Below, piece by piece: positions 52,269 through 60,157 of a stretch of 64,000 nucleotides of DNA (positions within the stretch are counted from its first letter, which is position 1; each line of letters begins with the position of its first letter). This DNA comes from an uncultured Maribacter sp. (GTDB taxonomy: Bacteria; Bacteroidota; Bacteroidia; Flavobacteriales; Flavobacteriaceae). The DNA is taken from NCBI RefSeq assembly GCF_947496775.1, contig NZ_CANMDU010000004.1, positions 124,001 to 188,000 of the forward strand, given 5' to 3'. The position numbers and the translations under genes were made by a program. Below the pieces are notes generated by a model. It searched no databases. It was not told the DNA's origin and saw only the letters and a program-made list of their open reading frames with translations.

Positions 52269-53822
52269 ATGTCAAAAATAGCAGAAGCATTCGGAATACA
52301 AGAAGCCCTTAAACAATTAGGTATAAATGAAATTAATGAAGGAACTTCAACAGGTTCTTATCATTTTTCAAATGGAGATTTAATTGTATCTTATTCCCCT
52401 GTAGATGGTAAGTTAATAGGAAAGGTAAAAGCAACTACCCAAGAAGATTACAATAAAATGATGCAAACTGCAACTGCAGCGTTTACGGAATGGAAAACAA
52501 AACCTGCTCCACTTAGGGGAGAGATAGTACGCCAATTTGGAGAAAAATTAAGAGAAAAAAAGGAAGCTCTAGGTAAACTTGTTTCTTATGAAATGGGAAA
52601 AAGTTACCAAGAAGGTTTAGGTGAAGTGCAAGAAATGATAGACATCTGCGATTTTGCTGTAGGTCTTTCTCGCCAATTACATGGTTTAACTATGCATTCT
52701 GAAAGACCTGGACATAGAATGTACGAGCAATATCACCCTCTTGGCGTTGTTGGTATTATTTCGGCTTTTAATTTTCCTGTTGCTGTTTGGGCATGGAATA
52801 CGGCATTAGCATGGATTTGTGGTGATGTTTGTGTTTGGAAACCTTCTGAAAAAGCTCCAATCTGCGGAATCGCTTGTCAAAATATTGCTGCCGAAGTATT
52901 TAAAGCAAATGGATTGCCTGAAGGAATATGTAATCTAATAAATGGAGATTACCAAGTAGGAGAAATGATTACCAAAGACCCTAGAATTCCATTAGTATCT
53001 GCAACGGGTTCTACTAGAATGGGTAAAATTGTAGCACAAGAAGTTGCTGGTAGATTAGGGAAATCTTTATTAGAGTTAGGAGGTAATAATGCAATTATTG
53101 TTACTCCTGATGCCGATATTAAAATGACTGTAATTGGTGCTGTATTTGGCGCTGTAGGTACTGCCGGACAACGTTGTACTTCTACCCGTAGATTAATTAT
53201 TCATGAAAGCGTTTATGATACCGTTAAAGATGCTGTAGTAAAAGCTTATGGCCAATTACGAATTGGTAACCCATTAGACGAAAATAATCATGTAGGACCT
53301 ATTATAGATACTGATGCTGTAAAAATGTATGAAAATGCATTAGAACAAGTAGTTACAGAAGGAGGAAACGTAATTGTTGAAGGCGGTGTTCTTTCTGGAG
53401 AAGGTTATGCGTCTGGATGTTATGTAAAACCTGCAATTGCAGAAGCGCAACCACATTATAAAATTGTTCAACACGAGACTTTTGCACCCATACTTTATCT
53501 ACTGAAATATTCTGGAGACGTACATAATGCAATAGCTATTCAAAATGAAGTAGCGCAAGGGTTAAGCTCTGCGATTATGACCAATAACTTACGAGAAGCT
53601 GAAGCTTTCTTATCCGTTCAAGGTTCTGACTGCGGTATCGCTAATGTAAATATAGGTACATCTGGTGCAGAAATAGGTGGTGCCTTTGGCGGAGAAAAAG
53701 AAACCGGAGGTGGCAGAGAAAGTGGATCTGATGCTTGGAAGGTATATATGCGACGCCAAACCAACACCATTAATTATACCACCGAATTACCATTAGCACA
53801 GGGTATAAAATTCGATTTATAA
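52269..53822 (+). CDS. aldehyde dehydrogenase, ALDH7 (antiquitin) type
   Basis: 517 aa. NAD-binding GIISAFNFPVAVWAWNTALA and VWKPSEKAP, general base Glu in LLELGGNNAIIV, catalytic C303 in GTAGQRCTSTRRL, and SDCGIANVNIGTSGAEIGGA. The Asn-rich GGNNA and GQRCTSTRR forms are those of alpha-aminoadipic semialdehyde dehydrogenase (lysine degradation, ALDH7A1). A role with the kynurenine enzyme upstream (aminomuconate semialdehyde) is less likely by sequence but cannot be excluded. Confidence 0.93.
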   Translation: MSKIAEAFGIQEALKQLGINEINEGTSTGSYHFSNGDLIVSYSPVDGKLIGKVKATTQEDYNKMMQTATAAFTEWKTKPAPLRGEIVRQFGEKLREKKEALGKLVSYEMGKSYQEGLGEVQEMIDICDFAVGLSRQLHGLTMHSERPGHRMYEQYHPLGVVGIISAFNFPVAVWAWNTALAWICGDVCVWKPSEKAPICGIACQNIAAEVFKANGLPEGICNLINGDYQVGEMITKDPRIPLVSATGSTRMGKIVAQEVAGRLGKSLLELGGNNAIIVTPDADIKMTVIGAVFGAVGTAGQRCTSTRRLIIHESVYDTVKDAVVKAYGQLRIGNPLDENNHVGPIIDTDAVKMYENALEQVVTEGGNVIVEGGVLSGEGYASGCYVKPAIAEAQPHYKIVQHETFAPILYLLKYSGDVHNAIAIQNEVAQGLSSAIMTNNLREAEAFLSVQGSDCGIANVNIGTSGAEIGGAFGGEKETGGGRESGSDAWKVYMRRQTNTINYTTELPLAQGIKFDL

Positions 53823-53847
53823 GCTAACAAAAAGATTAATACATTTA

Positions 53848-53880
53848 AAAGACCCTAATGCTAACAACATTAGGGTCTTT
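53848..53880 (+). terminator. aldehyde dehydrogenase terminator
   Basis: Perfect 13-bp stem AAAGACCCTAATG / CATTAGGGTCTTT (53848–53860, 53868–53880) with a 7-base loop. Confidence 0.92.
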
Positions 53881-54156
53881 AAATAACTAAACAGACTAAT
53901 TTAAGTTATTTCATCTTTAACCCAATGCCGTAACGTGGTCGGGAGGGTTAAAGATTCAAAAATAATTCAATACAAAAATACTTCCTTCCGTAACCAAATT
54001 CATTTAGATTTATATAGTTCGATAGAAACTCTGTGTATTTGGTTCATCTTTCCCTACAAATTGCCAATTGTTACTACCTTGATTTTTAGTGTTTAATAAG
54101 AATATTGTAAGATATTTTTAATACATTGTAGTCTAAACACTAAATGAATTTTAACA
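53881..54156. other. intergenic region before the OmpA-family gene
   Basis: About 276 bases of AT-rich sequence following the terminator. I see no gene, RNA or strong promoter; it should contain the ompA-like promoter. Confidence 0.4.
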
Positions 54157-55062
54157 ATGACAAAAACAACTACGAATCTGCTAGGGATTTTTATTACCAT
54201 TCTAGCGGGTACTTATTTTTACATTACGTGCTGTAGCGAATGCGGCGCCACTGTAAAAAAAGAACCTGTAAATGAGACGGTAATTCCAGCAAAACCAACT
54301 GCCACGTCTTATCCTTTTGCTTTTAGCGATGGAGATTACGCGTACAACGACAATGACAACTACAACTTTAACGCATCAACATCTTCTATACTTATGCCTT
54401 TATCTGGTAAAGTAGAAGAGGGTATTGCGAGTCTTAAATCTTTTTTAGGAGAAAATGCATCTAAAGTTATAAACATCACTGGATATTATAAAAGTGATGA
54501 AACCAATGACTCTGCATTTCCAAACTTAGGTTTAGCAAGGGCAAATTCTGTAAAAAACCATTTGGTAGCTAATGGAATACATTCTACACAGATAAATACC
54601 TTTGGTAGTTTAAAAGATGAAATGGTAGCTAAGGATAATATCTTTTTAGGTCCAATTGCTTATGGATTAGATAACAAAGCTGAAAATGTAGATGATGAAC
54701 TGCAAGCGCTTTATGAAAAAATCAAAGCTAATCCGTTGGTTCTTCACTTTAATACTGCTCAAACTTCTATTAATCTTAATGCCGATCAACGCCAAAAGGT
54801 TGCTGACATATCTAGATATCTAGATAAAGTAGATGGCGCTTCTGCGAACGTTATTGGGCACACGGATAATACTGGAAATCGTAATACCAATATTATCCTT
54901 GGACAAGAGCGTGCTGATTTTGGAAAAGCCTATCTAGTAAGAAATGGTATCTCCGAAACTAAAATAAATTCCTCTTCCAAAGGCCCAGATAACCCTGTTG
55001 CAAGTAATGCTACAGAAGAAGGTAGAGCTGAAAATAGAAGAACCGTAATTACACTAAACTAA
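54157..55062 (+). CDS. OmpA-family protein with two OmpA-like domains
   Basis: 301 aa. N-terminal membrane anchor (LLGIFITILAGTYFYITCCS). Residues ~85–180 form a degenerate OmpA-like domain (KVINITGYYKSDETND, LGLARANSVKNHLVANGI), and ~195–301 a canonical one with NVIGHTDNTGNRNTNIILGQ, LVRNGISETKI and AENRRTVITLN, whose Asp/Arg pair binds diaminopimelate of peptidoglycan. It tethers something to the cell wall. The next gene follows after 27 bases. Confidence 0.92.
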   Translation: MTKTTTNLLGIFITILAGTYFYITCCSECGATVKKEPVNETVIPAKPTATSYPFAFSDGDYAYNDNDNYNFNASTSSILMPLSGKVEEGIASLKSFLGENASKVINITGYYKSDETNDSAFPNLGLARANSVKNHLVANGIHSTQINTFGSLKDEMVAKDNIFLGPIAYGLDNKAENVDDELQALYEKIKANPLVLHFNTAQTSINLNADQRQKVADISRYLDKVDGASANVIGHTDNTGNRNTNIILGQERADFGKAYLVRNGISETKINSSSKGPDNPVASNATEEGRAENRRTVITLN

Positions 55063-55089
55063 ATAACTAACATTAAAAACTAAAAAAAT

Positions 55090-55638
55090 ATGGATTTTGC
55101 AAATATGAACATCTGGTGCTGGTTAATTCCTTTCTTAGTAGGAGCAATTTGTGCTTACTTTGGGTATCTTATAGGAAAAGGGAAAACTACAACAATAGAT
55201 AATAGCGCAGAGTTAAAATTGTTAGAAACTAAAAATGCTAAATTACAAGCAGACTTAGATGCTTGTAACGGCAAATTATCGGTAAAAGCCGCCACTCCAG
55301 TTGCGTCCTTTGCTGCTGGCGCTGCGATTGCCTCTATACCTTTTGATTCGGCAGCTGCAAAAGCAGCCTTTGGAAAAGCTGTAAAAGAAGATGATTTAAA
55401 AATAGTAGAAGGTATTGGCCCCAAAATTTCAGGAATGTTTATTGATTCTGGAATTAAAACTTGGAAAGCTTTATCTGAAGCAACGGTTGCGGAATGCCAA
55501 AAAGTATTAGATGGTGGCGGAGATCGTTATAAAATACACGACCCAGCATCATGGCCAATGCAAGCCAAAATGGCTTACGAAGGTAAATGGAAAGAGCTTG
55601 CAAAATGGCAAGACGAACATGATCATGGAAAATTATAA
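55090..55638 (+). CDS. membrane protein with coiled coil and helix-hairpin-helix domain
   Basis: 182 aa. N-terminal membrane helix (CWLIPFLVGAICAYFGYLIG), a coiled-coil stalk (SAELKLLETKNAKLQADLDA), then a helix-hairpin-helix domain of the 'predicted 5'-nuclease' type (DDLKIVEGIGPKISGMFIDS) and a conserved WPMQAKMAYEGKWKEL tail. Such domains are usually annotated as DNA-binding, yet this one may face the envelope, as its partner OmpA-like gene does. Role unknown. Confidence 0.85.
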   Translation: MDFANMNIWCWLIPFLVGAICAYFGYLIGKGKTTTIDNSAELKLLETKNAKLQADLDACNGKLSVKAATPVASFAAGAAIASIPFDSAAAKAAFGKAVKEDDLKIVEGIGPKISGMFIDSGIKTWKALSEATVAECQKVLDGGGDRYKIHDPASWPMQAKMAYEGKWKELAKWQDEHDHGKL

Positions 55639-55661
55639 TACAATCCAACCATACCTAAAAA

Positions 55662-55691
55662 AAACCCGATCTAATTGAATAGATCGGGTTT
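55662..55691. terminator. bidirectional terminator before the desaturase gene
   Basis: 11-bp perfect stem AAACCCGATCT / AGATCGGGTTT (55662–55672, 55681–55691), 8-base loop, A and T runs on the two sides, between convergent genes. Confidence 0.93.
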
Positions 55692-55714
55692 TTAATTTTT
55701 TAAAAATATATACT

Positions 55715-56710
55715 TTACAACCTTCCGTTTGCTTGTACCCACTTAAAAGTAAATTCGTCTTCTGGCAATTTCATTCTTTCAGAAATACGCGTTAAACGCG
55801 CTGGTAATTTCATTAAATAATCCCGAGCTTTTTCTGCCTCTTCATTTAATGAACGTATGCTGTCTAACTCCCAAAATTTGTTTAATTTACTTAAAATATC
55901 TACATAATCGTCCGCAGTATAAACTCCTAAACGCTGCGCGCAATTAGAAAAGTTTTCAAAAGCTACACCAATACTTTCCCCAGATTCCCTTAAAAAGTGT
56001 GCTGGCATAACAATCTTCTTTTTCATCATATCGGCAAAAGCCAACATCATCCCAGAAGGGTCCTCTACAAAAATGTTCTTTACAAACTCACGATAAGCCA
56101 AATGATGTCTCATTTCGTCACCTGCGATAATATTACACATTTTTCCTAGTAAAGCATTTCCTTTTTTCTTAGCTAACTGGCCAACACGTTTATGCGATAT
56201 TTGTGTTGCCAACTCCTGAAAAGAAGTATAAACAAAATTCTTATAAGGATCTCTATCCGTACCAATATCAAAACCATCGGAGATTAAATGTTGTGTGGTA
56301 ATTTCTATTTCGCGCATATTTACACGTCCAGAAAGATATAGATATTTGTTTAAAACATCTCCATGTCTATTTTCTTCCGCAGTCCAAGCTCTTACCCATT
56401 TAGACCAACCATTTTCCTTACCTTCATGTTGGTTTATACCCTCTACGTCCATTAACCAAGATTCGTATGTTGGTAATGCCTCTTCTGTAATCATATCGGC
56501 AACCATAGTTACCCAAAAATCATAACCTAAATCTTTAGACTCCTCTCTCAATTGCTCTACATCTTGTAAAAAAGTATCAGATTCAGAATCTGGTAAAAAA
56601 TCTGACGGCTGCCAAATTTTTTCAACAGGCACAAGAAAGGACTCCATAAAGCTATCTACCTTATGTTCCAGAGCTTGCATTACTTCTAATCTAATGTTCT
56701 TGATAACCAT
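55715..56710 (-). CDS. acyl-ACP desaturase (ferritin-like di-iron)
   Basis: 331 aa. Soluble desaturase fold with the two E/D-x-x-H iron motifs: EENRHGDVLNKYLY and DEMRHHLAYREF, plus EALPTYESWL near residue 80. It introduces a double bond in acyl carrier protein-bound fatty acids, fitting membrane fluidity in a cold or marine setting. Stands alone, convergent with the OmpA/HhH pair. ATG at 56710 is the first; a second at residue 11 is possible. Confidence 0.93.
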   Translation of the reverse strand: MVIKNIRLEVMQALEHKVDSFMESFLVPVEKIWQPSDFLPDSESDTFLQDVEQLREESKDLGYDFWVTMVADMITEEALPTYESWLMDVEGINQHEGKENGWSKWVRAWTAEENRHGDVLNKYLYLSGRVNMREIEITTQHLISDGFDIGTDRDPYKNFVYTSFQELATQISHKRVGQLAKKKGNALLGKMCNIIAGDEMRHHLAYREFVKNIFVEDPSGMMLAFADMMKKKIVMPAHFLRESGESIGVAFENFSNCAQRLGVYTADDYVDILSKLNKFWELDSIRSLNEEAEKARDYLMKLPARLTRISERMKLPEDEFTFKWVQANGRL

Positions 56711-56780
56711 ATATCTAATTATTTTTTGCTAAGTTCGGTAATAATATACTTATTTCTACCCTTATTCTACATCAATTTAA

Positions 56781-57506
56781 CTAATTTCTTCCTGTTTCGT
56801 TGGGGTAATAGGTATATACAGGGGCACTTTGCCATTTTTCTTTAGTGTCTATATCTAAAATAGTAAGAGGTCCTTTAAATGCTGCACCAGTATCAATGTT
56901 CCATACATTAGCAAAATTCTGCGGCGTTGTTTTCCCCATTCTTGTAACTGGTGTATGGCCAATATATATTTCCTTATACTTTTTTAATCGCATGGGATAG
57001 TTAGCATCCTCTGGACTTAAATCTGGGTTTAGAGAAACCGCTAGTTCCCAAAGGGTACGGTCCCAATAAAAAGTCTTTGTAAAATATTCGTTTTCTATTC
57101 CTTTTAGATTTGTAAATCCGGCATGAAGAAAAAGTCTGTTTTCTTCATCTAAATAATAATTTTTTAAATCTTTATAAAACTGAATATGCCTTTCTTTAAT
57201 ATCATTATTAACCACTGCATAAGAATCAGCCGATGCCTGCCCTCCATGTTGTAACCATACTGGGTTATGTTCTTTTTTTAAGAGCCAATCGGAACAAAGT
57301 TCATCATGATTTCCTCTTAAAAAAATACAATTATGGGTTTTATCTAAATGTAACAAAAACTCTACTGTCTCTACAGCCTCGCTCCAGCCATCTACATAAT
57401 CTCCTAAGAAAATCAATTGATCTTTTGGGGTTACTTCAGCAGTTTTCAGTACTTCCTGTAATGCCTTTAATCCAGAATGAATGTCTCCAATAACTAATTT
57501 TCTCAT
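56781..57506 (-). CDS. metallophosphatase (bis-tetraphosphatase/PrpE-like)
   Basis: 241 aa from the ATG at 57506, which overlaps the TGA of the upstream gene (ATGA); longer frames start inside that gene. Calcineurin-like phosphoesterase: VIGDIHSG (D8, H10), FLGDYVDGW, LRGNHDEL, GHTPV and NIDTG at the end supply the metal ligands in the PPP-family order. It could be a protein-serine/threonine phosphatase or diadenosine tetraphosphatase. Translationally coupled to the zinc-ribbon gene. Confidence 0.93.
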   Translation of the reverse strand: MRKLVIGDIHSGLKALQEVLKTAEVTPKDQLIFLGDYVDGWSEAVETVEFLLHLDKTHNCIFLRGNHDELCSDWLLKKEHNPVWLQHGGQASADSYAVVNNDIKERHIQFYKDLKNYYLDEENRLFLHAGFTNLKGIENEYFTKTFYWDRTLWELAVSLNPDLSPEDANYPMRLKKYKEIYIGHTPVTRMGKTTPQNFANVWNIDTGAAFKGPLTILDIDTKEKWQSAPVYTYYPNETGRN

Positions 57507-58585
57507 TCTGCAAAAATCGCAATTACTGTAATAATTGCAATGATAAAAAGCACTAAAAAAAATATCTTCCAAAAAGAATATGGCCTAAAACCGCTTAACG
57601 TTCCTGTTTGTCCGTTAATATAAAAGCGATATTCTTTACCTCCATAATTGTAAGAACTTATATAAACAGGTAATAAAATATGCTTAAAAGTCTCTTCAGA
57701 AAGCTTAATATCAGCATGAGCAATGCGTTGAGTATCGCCACCGATATCACGGCGAATCCAATTGTAAGCCACCTTTTTTGCTTCTTGGAAAGATTGATGA
57801 TGCCCTTCTTTTAAGGAAACTGTGTATTTTTCTGTGACAAAACCTGAAAGGTATTTAGAGTTATAGGGAATTAATTCTTTTAAATTCCAAAAGGCAATCT
57901 TTCCTGGTATATCTCTTCTCTTTTTTTGCGATGCATTTATCAATATATCATCTACAAAACCATTTACAGAACCAGATGCGGAAGACCATCTAGTTTTTCT
58001 AACTCTTTTGTTTTGAGTTCCGTTTTTTGTTCTTACCCTTCTATTTTCATAATAATAATCCCCTCTTTGCCCTTTATATGTAGCTATTAAATTACTGTCG
58101 AATGTCCAATAAGGAACATATAAACCATGCAATCCTTCTGGGTCCAAGGCGGCTCTTTTTAATTTATTAGGAGCAAACCAAAGGCTCCCTACCCATTTTT
58201 TAAAAATTTCCCTTGCTTTTTTAGTGTCTAACTGAAAAGGAACCAAGGCTCCTGGTAAAATCCAACCTTCTTTCTCAATATCCTCTTTAATTAAAGGCTC
58301 ACTGCAATACACACAATCTAGAGATTTAAAATTTTCTTCTACATGTTGATTTGCCCCACAATTTTTACAATGTAGAAGATCTATAGTTTCAGTATAGGCA
58401 TTTTCGCCAACAACTTTGAGATAATGTTGTAACTCTAATTCCTCAAAACTACTTTTGGTTTGTTCTATAAATTCCTCATACCCGCAATACTCACATTTTA
58501 ATTGATTAGAGCCAGGCTTAAATTTAAGCTCCGCACCGCAATTAGCGCAAGATTTTTTATGTTCTGAATTATGTATATCTTCCAT
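57503..58585 (-). CDS. zinc-ribbon membrane protein (YdjG-like)
   Basis: 360 aa. Two zinc ribbons: C13/C16/C31/C34 (CANCG, CEYCG) and C73/C76/C91/C94 (CKNCG, CVYCS). A long beta-rich middle holds YVPYWTFDSNLIATYKGQRG, and a C-terminal membrane helix (IFFLVLFIIAIITVIAIF) closes the protein. Homologous to the 'TFIIB-type zinc finger' proteins that accompany SPFH/virion-core proteins, as in the B. subtilis ydjGHI locus. It lies between the SPFH gene and the phosphatase gene, all on the minus strand. Confidence 0.88.
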   Translation of the reverse strand: MEDIHNSEHKKSCANCGAELKFKPGSNQLKCEYCGYEEFIEQTKSSFEELELQHYLKVVGENAYTETIDLLHCKNCGANQHVEENFKSLDCVYCSEPLIKEDIEKEGWILPGALVPFQLDTKKAREIFKKWVGSLWFAPNKLKRAALDPEGLHGLYVPYWTFDSNLIATYKGQRGDYYYENRRVRTKNGTQNKRVRKTRWSSASGSVNGFVDDILINASQKKRRDIPGKIAFWNLKELIPYNSKYLSGFVTEKYTVSLKEGHHQSFQEAKKVAYNWIRRDIGGDTQRIAHADIKLSEETFKHILLPVYISSYNYGGKEYRFYINGQTGTLSGFRPYSFWKIFFLVLFIIAIITVIAIFAE

Positions 58586-58734
58586 ATATAATTAAGCATT
58601 TTCCATGATTGGAAAAGCACTATTCAAGAATTAGTACACTCGGGCAAACCCGTAAAACATTACAAGGAAATGTCCTTTTATCATTTCTAGGTGAGCATGG
58701 GTAAATTAAACCCACTGGTGAGATAAATATCTTT
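58586..58734. other. 149-base spacer between SPFH and zinc-ribbon genes
   Basis: Contains CTCGGGCAAACCCG (58639–58652), a short REP-like dyad also found at 51099, and GGGTAAATTAAACCC near 58694–58710, a second weak stem. It may act as partial terminator after the SPFH gene. No gene seen. Confidence 0.4.
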
Positions 58735-59874
58735 TTAAACACTTGGTAGCGGCGGCGGTGTATTACCTCCAAGAAAAGCCTTTAACTCTTCTACATCCTT
58801 TAAAGAAGCCCAATTAGCCATTCCTTGTTTCCATACCAAAGAATCTTTATTTATAGTTCTGCTTGCGAACAGTTCTTTTAAACGATCTATAGAAACTGGA
58901 CCCATTTGTTGCTTATTTACAGCATAATGATACATAACCTGCGTTGGTATAGGTGGTGGAGACATTGTATTTTGTTGCGCGTGCTGCGTTAAAGGTTGTT
59001 GCACACCTGTTTGCCCCATTAAACCTCCCATTTGCTGCGCTAAAACAAAGCCCATTCCCATACCCATACCAGCTCCTGCAGTTCCTCCTTCATTCTTTGC
59101 TGCTAATTCCATGGCTTTTGCGGCCTTAAATTGGGCAAGTTTAGTCATATCTAACTTATCCAAACGGCTATATTCAAATATTTCTTTTTTAAGTTCCTCG
59201 GGCATAGAAACATTCTCTATGTAAAATCTTTCTAGTTCAATACCAACTCTATCAAATTCCGGTTGCATTACCTCTTGGCAAGTTTCCGACAACTCCGTGG
59301 TATTTGCTGCATATAATTCAATAGGAAGATTAGCCTCTCCCACAGTATCCGTAAAACGAGTTACAATTAAACTTTTAAGATGTTCATTAACTTCATAATT
59401 AGTAAAATGCCCATCTGTACCTACTACATCTACAACAAATTTTCCTGCATCTTTAATTCTAAAACTATAGGTTCCAAATGCCCTTATTTCTACCAATCCA
59501 AAACGTTCATCACTAAGCATAAACGGATTCTTGGTGCCCCACTTTTCATCTGTAAACAAATGCGTATTTACAAAATATACTTCGGCCTTAAATGGACTAT
59601 TAAAACCATATTTCCAACCTTTAAGAGTAGTTAGTATAGGTAGGTTTTTAGTATCTAATGTATATGTACCTGGTGTAAAAACATCTGCTAATTGACCCTC
59701 ACTTACAAATACAGCTGTTTGCCCTTCTCTAACAATAAGTTTAGCTCCATTTTTAATTTCATTCTGATACCTTTCAAATCTATGAACTATAGTATCTTCT
59801 GTATTGTCTAGCCACTCTACTATATCGATAAATTCGTGACTAAGTTTCTTTTTTATTTCTTCAAATAAATTCAT
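58735..59874 (-). CDS. SPFH-domain protein with C-terminal GYF_2 domain (YdjI-like)
   Basis: 379 aa. SPFH/virion-core domain over residues ~1–230 (GAKLIVREGQTAVFVSEGQL, KWGTKNPFMLSDERFGLVEI). A Gly/Ala/Met linker (GAGMGMGMGFVLAQQMGGLM) follows, then a Pro/Gln segment, then a GYF_2-type domain (KQQMGPVSIDRLKELF, SLVWKQGMANWASLKD). No membrane helix. SPFH proteins form oligomeric rings at membranes. With the zinc-ribbon gene it forms the conserved ydjG–ydjI-like pair linked to envelope stress. Confidence 0.92.
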   Translation of the reverse strand: MNLFEEIKKKLSHEFIDIVEWLDNTEDTIVHRFERYQNEIKNGAKLIVREGQTAVFVSEGQLADVFTPGTYTLDTKNLPILTTLKGWKYGFNSPFKAEVYFVNTHLFTDEKWGTKNPFMLSDERFGLVEIRAFGTYSFRIKDAGKFVVDVVGTDGHFTNYEVNEHLKSLIVTRFTDTVGEANLPIELYAANTTELSETCQEVMQPEFDRVGIELERFYIENVSMPEELKKEIFEYSRLDKLDMTKLAQFKAAKAMELAAKNEGGTAGAGMGMGMGFVLAQQMGGLMGQTGVQQPLTQHAQQNTMSPPPIPTQVMYHYAVNKQQMGPVSIDRLKELFASRTINKDSLVWKQGMANWASLKDVEELKAFLGGNTPPPLPSV

Positions 59875-60157
59875 GTTTTCTATTCTTTAATCGTAAAAAG
59901 GTAAGCATTTCCTGATTAAGATAACAAAGTAGTTCCAATATTTTAAACGATTGAAAAAAATTATCATTTTTTATCCAAAAGGATCTTAAAATCTTACAAA
60001 TTTTAAATACTTAAGCTAAATATTTCTTTAAAAACATAGGCTGTATATATAATGCTTCCTTTCCGATTAAACCTATGATATTTATCATACAATTCACTTT
60101 GTTCTAATGAATAATTTTACACCATGTAATACACTTCCTAACTACAATCAAGATACA

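Noticed and set aside
59875-60157. Cobalamin riboswitch before the B12-dependent ribonucleotide reductase
   Set aside because: No B12-box-like core or suitable hairpin set could be found.
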